A stretch of 19,765 nt of DNA from Avisuccinivibrio sp964424565 (lineage in GTDB: Bacteria; Pseudomonadota; Gammaproteobacteria; Enterobacterales; Succinivibrionaceae). Below are positions 15,940-19,765 of this stretch, one piece after another. Position 1 is the first letter of the stretch; every line of letters begins with the position of its first letter. The notes beneath the pieces are model-generated. The model had not been told where the DNA came from, searched no databases, and worked only from the letters and a program-made list of their open reading frames with translations. The stretch is taken from NCBI GenBank assembly GCA_964424565.1, contig CAYRIZ010000038.1, positions 1-19,765 on the forward strand, read 5' to 3'. The translations under genes and the position numbers were made by a program.

Positions 15940-16701
15940 ATGCTGCGCTTTATTGTCGGTTTAATCCTGGTGGTGGTCATCCTGCCGGCCCTGGTAATGA
16001 TCCCGCTGTCCTTTACCCCGCTTAATTACTTTGTTTATCCCATCCCCGGCTTCTCGCTGAAATGGTATGAGCGTTTTCTGGGCAATGAGCAGTGGGTGGA
16101 AGCCCTGCTGCGCTCCATCCGGGTGGCCATGTGCACTGCCGTGATCGCCACCGTGCTCGGCACCATGGCGGCCTATGCCATGGCCAAGCTGCGCCTGCCC
16201 TGCAAAAACCTGATCATGAACATCATGCTGGTGCCCATGATCGTGCCTGTGGTGATCGTAGGTGTGGCCGTGTACTCCAGCTTTGCGCCGCTGGGACTTA
16301 CCAACTCCGAGGCAGGCCTTATCCTCTCGCACTCGCTGCTGGCCATACCCATGGTCTTCATTACCATGCTGTCGGGCTTTTTGCGCCTCGATCCCAATCT
16401 GGAGCTGGCGGCCAAGTCCATGGGCTCCAATCCCATAGGGGTCTTCTTCAAGGTGCAGCTGCCCAATGTCAAGACCTCACTTACCGCCTCCGTGCTGTTT
16501 TCGCTGGTGACCTCACTGGATGAGGTGGTGGTGACCATCTTTGTGTCCGGTGCCAATACCAAGACCCTGCCCATATTGATGTGGGAGAACATGCGTGCCA
16601 CCATCGATCCCACCCTGGCAGTGGCCGCGGCCTTCCTGATTGTCTTCACCGTGGGCCTGTATTTCATCAAAGAATTTATAGATTTTAAGATGAGTAAGTA
16701 A
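15940..16701 (+). CDS. PotC-type ABC importer permease
   Basis: This 253-aa protein is the second permease subunit. Hydrophobic segments begin at residues 4-23. The EAA loop lies at about 155-175 (ELAAKSMGSNPIGVFFKVQL). SLVTSLDEVVVTIFVSG near 188-204 is the conserved PotC stretch in which an acidic pair precedes VVVT. ATG 15940 is 5 nt after AGGAGG, which overlaps the previous stop. The gene stops only 2 nt before the deaminase-like gene, so transport and enzymes are transcribed together. It has the length expected of PotC. Confidence 0.92.
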   Translation: MLRFIVGLILVVVILPALVMIPLSFTPLNYFVYPIPGFSLKWYERFLGNEQWVEALLRSIRVAMCTAVIATVLGTMAAYAMAKLRLPCKNLIMNIMLVPMIVPVVIVGVAVYSSFAPLGLTNSEAGLILSHSLLAIPMVFITMLSGFLRLDPNLELAAKSMGSNPIGVFFKVQLPNVKTSLTASVLFSLVTSLDEVVVTIFVSGANTKTLPILMWENMRATIDPTLAVAAAFLIVFTVGLYFIKEFIDFKMSK

Positions 16702-16703
16702 CT

Positions 16704-17984
16704 ATGCGCTGTAAGCTTTATATCAACGCCGCCGTGCGCGGCTGCAGCGGCCTGCAGGCCCTGCTGGTGGATGAAGAGGCCGGCACCTTTGCCGCGGTTA
16801 AGGATATGGCTGCCCTGACGGCCGAGGAGCTCAGCCTGCCGGCTGAGTGTGTGGAAGATCTGCACGGCTGTCTGGTGTCCGTACCCTTTGCCGAGAGCCA
16901 TATTCACCTCGATTATGTCAATACCCGTTATCTGGGTGCCACCGCATCAAGCGGCACGCTGTTTGAGGCCATAGAGCGCTTCAGCCGTTTCAAGGCTTCC
17001 TTAAAACAGGAAGAAATGGAAGAGCGGGCCCTGCAGGCCGTGGCCCTGGAAGTAAGCCACGGCGTGCAGGCCATACGCTCGCATGTGGACATTACCGATC
17101 CCAAGCTCACAGCCTTAAAGGCCCTGCTCTCCGTCAAGGAAAAGCTGAAGGATAAGGTAGATCTGCAGCTGGTGGCCTTCCCGCAGGAAGGTATTTACGC
17201 CTGGAACGGCGGCTGCAGCCTGGAGCTGCTCGAGGAGGCCCTGCGCCTGGGCTGTGAGGTGGCCGGTGCCATTCCGCATTATGAGTTCACCCGTGAAGAC
17301 GGCATCAAATCCCTGCAGGAAGTCTTCCGCCTGGCCGAAAAATACGGCACTCTGGTGGACGTGCACTGCGATGAAACAGACGATGAAGCCTCGCGCTTTG
17401 TCGAGACGGTAGCGGCCCTGGCCCGCGCCGGCGGCATGGGCTCCCGGGTCACCGCCTCGCACACCTGTGCCCTGGGCTCGGTCAACAATGCCTATGCCTT
17501 TAAGATGATGGCCAAATTCGTGCAGGCCGGCATCAATTTTGTGGCCTGCCCCACAGAAAACTGCTATCTGCAGGGGCGTTATGACAGTTATCCCCGCCGC
17601 CGCGGCCTGACCCGCATAGATGAGCTCTATCACAGCGGCCTGAACCTGAGCTTTGCTCAGGATTCCATAGCCGATCCGTGGTATCCTCTGGGCAACGGCA
17701 ATCTGATCAATCAGCTGGATTTCGGGCTGCATCTGGCGCACCTGATGGACGATGAGGTGCTCTCACACGCCCTTGATTTCATCTCCAGCAATGCCATGCG
17801 CACGCTGGGCCTGCCGGTGCCGTCCATAGCCGCCGGTCAGCCGGCTTCCTTTGTGGTCCTCGACGCCGCCTCCGACCGCGAGGCTGTACAGCAGCGTGCC
17901 GCCGTGCTGCTGAGCGTCCGCCGCGGCAGACTGCTGCTGCGCCGTGAACCGGCACGGGTGACCTTTAATGCAACAGCAATCTGA
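16704..17984 (+). CDS. codA: CodA-type amidohydrolase: cytosine deaminase homologue with altered specificity loop
   Basis: This 426-aa cytoplasmic protein resembles E. coli cytosine deaminase along its whole length. Shared blocks are ESHIHLD (64-70), SGTLFEAIER (83-92), VAFPQEGI (157-164), GAIPHYEFTRE (188-198), VDVHCDE (218-224), VTASHT (249-254), LQGRYDSYPRRRG (289-301) and DPWYPLG (324-330). Metal and catalytic residues match: His66, His68, Gln161, His221, Glu224, His253, Asp320. The substrate loop differs: E. coli FGHDD becomes FAQDS (317-321), so His312 is Gln319 and Asp314 is Ser321. Asp314 is known to govern substrate choice in E. coli CodA. Known CodA enzymes deaminate cytosine to uracil, and bacterial cytosine deaminases have been reported to hydrolyse creatinine to N-methylhydantoin. 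The start, 2 nt after the permease stop with a weak ribosome site, suggests coupling. Family certain; substrate not. Confidence 0.88.
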   Translation: MRCKLYINAAVRGCSGLQALLVDEEAGTFAAVKDMAALTAEELSLPAECVEDLHGCLVSVPFAESHIHLDYVNTRYLGATASSGTLFEAIERFSRFKASLKQEEMEERALQAVALEVSHGVQAIRSHVDITDPKLTALKALLSVKEKLKDKVDLQLVAFPQEGIYAWNGGCSLELLEEALRLGCEVAGAIPHYEFTREDGIKSLQEVFRLAEKYGTLVDVHCDETDDEASRFVETVAALARAGGMGSRVTASHTCALGSVNNAYAFKMMAKFVQAGINFVACPTENCYLQGRYDSYPRRRGLTRIDELYHSGLNLSFAQDSIADPWYPLGNGNLINQLDFGLHLAHLMDDEVLSHALDFISSNAMRTLGLPVPSIAAGQPASFVVLDAASDREAVQQRAAVLLSVRRGRLLLRREPARVTFNATAI

Positions 17985-18005
17985 AAAAGCAGGGAGAAAT
18001 AAACC

Positions 18006-18770
18006 ATGGAACCTATCTTGATGCAGAACCTGACCTGGCCTGAGCTGGCTGCCTTGCAGGAAGATCATGTAGTGGTGCTGTCCATAGGCGCCATAGAGCA
18101 GCACGGCCCCCACCTGCCGCTGGGCACTGACTACTATATATCCCGCCGGCTGGCTGAAATGCTGGGAGGCATGAGCGACAAATTAATCATTGCCCCGCCC
18201 TTTACCTACGGCTTCAAGTCCAAGCCCCTCTCCGGCGGCGGTCCGCTGTTCCCGGGTACCATAGATCTGCAGGGCCCTACCCTGATGGCTCTGGTGCAGG
18301 ATGTGCTCGAGGAGTTTTTCCGCGACGGCTTCACCAGGATCTTTATTCTCAACGCCCACTTTGAAAATGAGGCCTTTTTGTGCGAGGCCATGGATCAGGC
18401 CACCCGCGCCTTCCCCCAAGCCCGCGTGGTCATGAGCAACTGGTGGGATGTGCTGGACAATGATGACATCAAGGTGATCTTTGACGGCGAGCCCTTTCCT
18501 TCCTGGGCCCTGGAGCATGCCGCCCTGACTGAAACCTCGCTGATGCTCTATCTGTACCCTGAGCTGGTCCGCCGTGAGCTGGTGCGGGAAAACATGGAAA
18601 CAGCCCGCGTGCGCCCCTACACCGTCTACCCGGTGCGTCCTGATTTTGTGCCCGGCAGCGGTGCCCTGGCCCCCAGCTTCAATGCCTCAGCCGAGAAGGG
18701 GCGCTATATTACCGAAAAGAGCCTGCAGGCCTTCCTGCGCATCATCAAGGAAGAGTTTTTTGAGGAGTAA
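18006..18770 (+). CDS. crnA: Creatininase (creatinine amidohydrolase) family enzyme
   Basis: This 254-aa protein matches Pseudomonas creatininase closely as remembered. That enzyme interconverts creatinine and creatine with two divalent metals. Ligand residues are visible: Glu31 and His33 in GAIEQHGPH, Asp42 in LGTD, His118 and Glu120 in NAHFEN. The His-x-Glu-Asn pattern is that of true creatininases, not the HGGN form common in other family members. Active-site Trp146 (SNWW), Trp167, Glu170 and His171 (SWALEH) and Glu176 (TETSLMLYLYPEL) correspond to P. putida Trp154, Trp174, Glu177, His178 and Glu183. YGFKSKPLSGGGPLFPGT (68-85) also matches the creatininase form. ATG 18006 follows AGGGAG at 17991-17996. 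It lies 21 nt after the CodA-like gene and 7 nt before the next. No creatinase (creatine to sarcosine plus urea) is in view. Confidence 0.86.
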   Translation: MEPILMQNLTWPELAALQEDHVVVLSIGAIEQHGPHLPLGTDYYISRRLAEMLGGMSDKLIIAPPFTYGFKSKPLSGGGPLFPGTIDLQGPTLMALVQDVLEEFFRDGFTRIFILNAHFENEAFLCEAMDQATRAFPQARVVMSNWWDVLDNDDIKVIFDGEPFPSWALEHAALTETSLMLYLYPELVRRELVRENMETARVRPYTVYPVRPDFVPGSGALAPSFNASAEKGRYITEKSLQAFLRIIKEEFFEE

Positions 18771-18777
18771 GTAGCCC

Positions 18778-19377
18778 ATGCCTTATGCCATCTGTATCTC
18801 CCGGCAGTTTGCCAGCCTGGGCCGCGACATAGGCCGGCTGGTGGCACAGAAGCTTGATTTTGATTACCTCGATCGCGATCTGCTGGAAAAACCGGCGGAG
18901 ATCTTAAAGCAGGATCTCAGCAAACTGGCCAAATTCGACGAGGCCATGGGCTCACTGCCCTTTGCCAAGGCGCTGTTTCCGCTGGGGCTGGGCTCCACTG
19001 AAAACCGCATGGCCCTGTTCAATGCCCAGAGCGCCTTGATTCTCTCACGGGTACAGCAGCGCTCCTGCGTCATAGTAGGCCGCTGCGCGGACTTTATCCT
19101 CAAGGACAAGGCTCCGGTATTCAGCGTCTTTGTCTATGCGCCCTTTGACAGCCGCATCCGCAATGCCACCAACCGCCTGCAGATCCCTGAAAGCGCCGTC
19201 CACCGTCATGTCACGGCCATAGACGAGGCCCGCGAGGCCTACTACCGCTTCTTTACGCAGCACAGCTACGATCGGGTGGAAGACAAGGATCTCTGCGTCA
19301 ATTCCGATCTGGGCACCCTGGATGAAACGGCTGATCTCATAGTGCAGGCCTTTAAACTGAAATTCAAAAAAGTGTAG
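18778..19377 (+). CDS. Cytidylate_kin2-like P-loop-derived protein of unknown role
   Basis: This 199-aa protein resembles the Cytidylate_kin2 family (AAK6-like) common in gut bacteria. Recognisable parts are ISRQFASLGRDIGRLVAQKL (7-26), DYLDRDLLE (29-37), VIVGRCADFIL (98-108) and a C-terminal NSDLGTLDETADLI (175-188). True cytidylate kinases start with a GxxGxGK[ST] loop. Here the equivalent FASLGRDIG lacks the usual glycine and Lys-Ser/Thr pattern, so nucleotide kinase activity is uncertain. GAGGAG at 18762-18767 inside the end of the creatininase gene serves as ribosome site, and the gap is 7 nt, so it belongs to the operon. It could be a kinase for a pathway product or a regulatory nucleotide-binding protein; I cannot tell. 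Stop is TAG at 19375-19377. Confidence 0.75.
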   Translation: MPYAICISRQFASLGRDIGRLVAQKLDFDYLDRDLLEKPAEILKQDLSKLAKFDEAMGSLPFAKALFPLGLGSTENRMALFNAQSALILSRVQQRSCVIVGRCADFILKDKAPVFSVFVYAPFDSRIRNATNRLQIPESAVHRHVTAIDEAREAYYRFFTQHSYDRVEDKDLCVNSDLGTLDETADLIVQAFKLKFKKV

Positions 19378-19406
19378 TCATCAGCACAATCCCATCACTC
19401 ACTTTG

Positions 19407-19440
19407 CCTCCGTCCGGCAGCACGGCCAGGCGGAGGGTTT
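19407..19440 (+). terminator. Possible terminator at the end of the seven-gene operon
   Basis: CCTCCG (19407-19412) pairs with CGGAGG (19431-19436), with GGC/GCC complementarity inside the 18-nt loop, followed by GTTTG. It lies 29 nt after the last stop codon. The short T-tract makes it a weaker candidate than the one at 12399-12423. Confidence 0.45.
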
Positions 19441-19526
19441 GCCCCTCTCTCCTTCCTTTCCTCTTATCTCCTGTTTACGTCCTGTTGCCGGCTCTGCTGC
19501 CGCTCTGAATGTGGCCTTAGTTGATT

Positions 19527-19545
19527 TTGGGCAGCAGATTTTAAG
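19527..19545. repeat. 19-bp direct repeat, copy 1
   Basis: TTGGGCAGCAGATTTTAAG occurs here and again 149 bp to the right, with partial matching (TGA upstream, TTTCA downstream) extending the similarity to about 32 nt. Long for chance in 150 bp. Confidence 0.8.
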
Positions 19546-19675
19546 CACTTTCAAAATGATAATTTCCGGGTGCATTCCGGTTCGGAGGCAGAATTCACTG
19601 CAGGACGGCTTTACGTCCACTTCCTGAGCCGGACCGGAGTTCAAAATTGGCCATCAACAAAATTCTGAGCTGACA

Positions 19676-19694
19676 TTGGGCAGCAGATTTTAAG
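19676..19694. repeat. 19-bp direct repeat, copy 2
   Basis: Identical to 19527-19545. Downstream it continues AATTTTCAGCTGCC; the 10-mer GAATTTTCAG is the reverse complement of CTGAAAATTC found at about 258-267, just before the first transposase remnant. That may hint at an insertion-sequence end, but 10 bp is weak. Confidence 0.75.
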
Positions 19695-19765
19695 AATTTT
19701 CAGCTGCCATTTTTTTGTATCATTTTTATTCTGCAGGGTTGCTTTCTTTCGCTGCCGTTCCTGCG

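Larger units (their letters stand above)
19441..19765. other. Non-coding right end
   Basis: No gene is supportable here; short open frames have no family resemblance. The stretch starts T/C-rich, contains a small hairpin GGACG-GCTTTA-CGTCC (19603-19618) and a 19-bp direct repeat, and ends AT-rich (19709-19730), where a promoter for a gene beyond the window could lie. Confidence 0.5.

Noticed and set aside
12814..16701. Straight annotation as a spermidine/putrescine importer
   Set aside because: Architecture fits, but the binding protein lacks the acidic polyamine contacts and the downstream enzymes act on other substrates.
1..19765. CRISPR array, tRNA, rRNA or prophage genes
   Set aside because: No regularly spaced repeats, cloverleaf-like tails or phage structural motifs were found on reading either strand; no covariance search was possible.

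Overview
The window reads as chromosome of a GC-rich Gram-negative bacterium. Genes are tightly packed in operons, leucine is mostly CTG, AGGAGG-type ribosome sites are common, and two binding proteins carry lipoprotein signal peptides. The protein families (CodA-type deaminase, Pot- and Dpp-type transporters, GH13 glucosidase, AraC regulator) fit a proteobacterium. ATA is used unusually often for isoleucine, mostly before codons starting with G. A gut gammaproteobacterium such as a Succinivibrionaceae member is my guess, made without any database search.

Region 1 (1-3613, + strand) is a decayed mobile-element zone. It holds a small unassigned reading frame at the left edge, a DDE transposase broken by one in-frame amber codon (273-1973), and a second IS1634-type transposase broken by two frameshifts and missing its first catalytic Asp (2186-3613). 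A terminator-like hairpin lies between them.

Region 2 (3654-9154, - strand) is one operon for a family-5 (peptide/nickel/opine class) ABC importer. In transcription order it encodes two permeases, a lipoprotein binding protein, and one polypeptide with two fused ATPase domains. The genes overlap by 4 nt or abut. No ligand can be assigned.

Region 3 (9483-12423, + strand), divergent from region 2, has a cupin/AraC regulator and then a cytoplasmic GH13 alpha-glucosidase closed by a strong terminator. The regulator could act on the glucosidase, on the importer operon, or on both. Palindromes lie in both upstream gaps.

Region 4 (12814-19377, + strand) is the most interesting part. Seven tightly spaced genes encode a PotA-type ATPase, a PotD-type lipoprotein binding protein, PotB- and PotC-type permeases, a cytosine-deaminase (CodA) homologue with a changed specificity loop, a creatininase with all the family's metal and active-site residues, and a Cytidylate_kin2-like protein. 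By eye alignment the binding protein has lost all four acidic residues with which E. coli PotD binds polyamine nitrogens. I infer an importer plus ring-processing enzymes for creatinine or a related cyclic guanidine/amidine, rather than polyamine uptake.

The right end (19378-19765) is non-coding, with a possible terminator and a 19-bp direct repeat. I saw no tRNA, rRNA, CRISPR array or phage gene.
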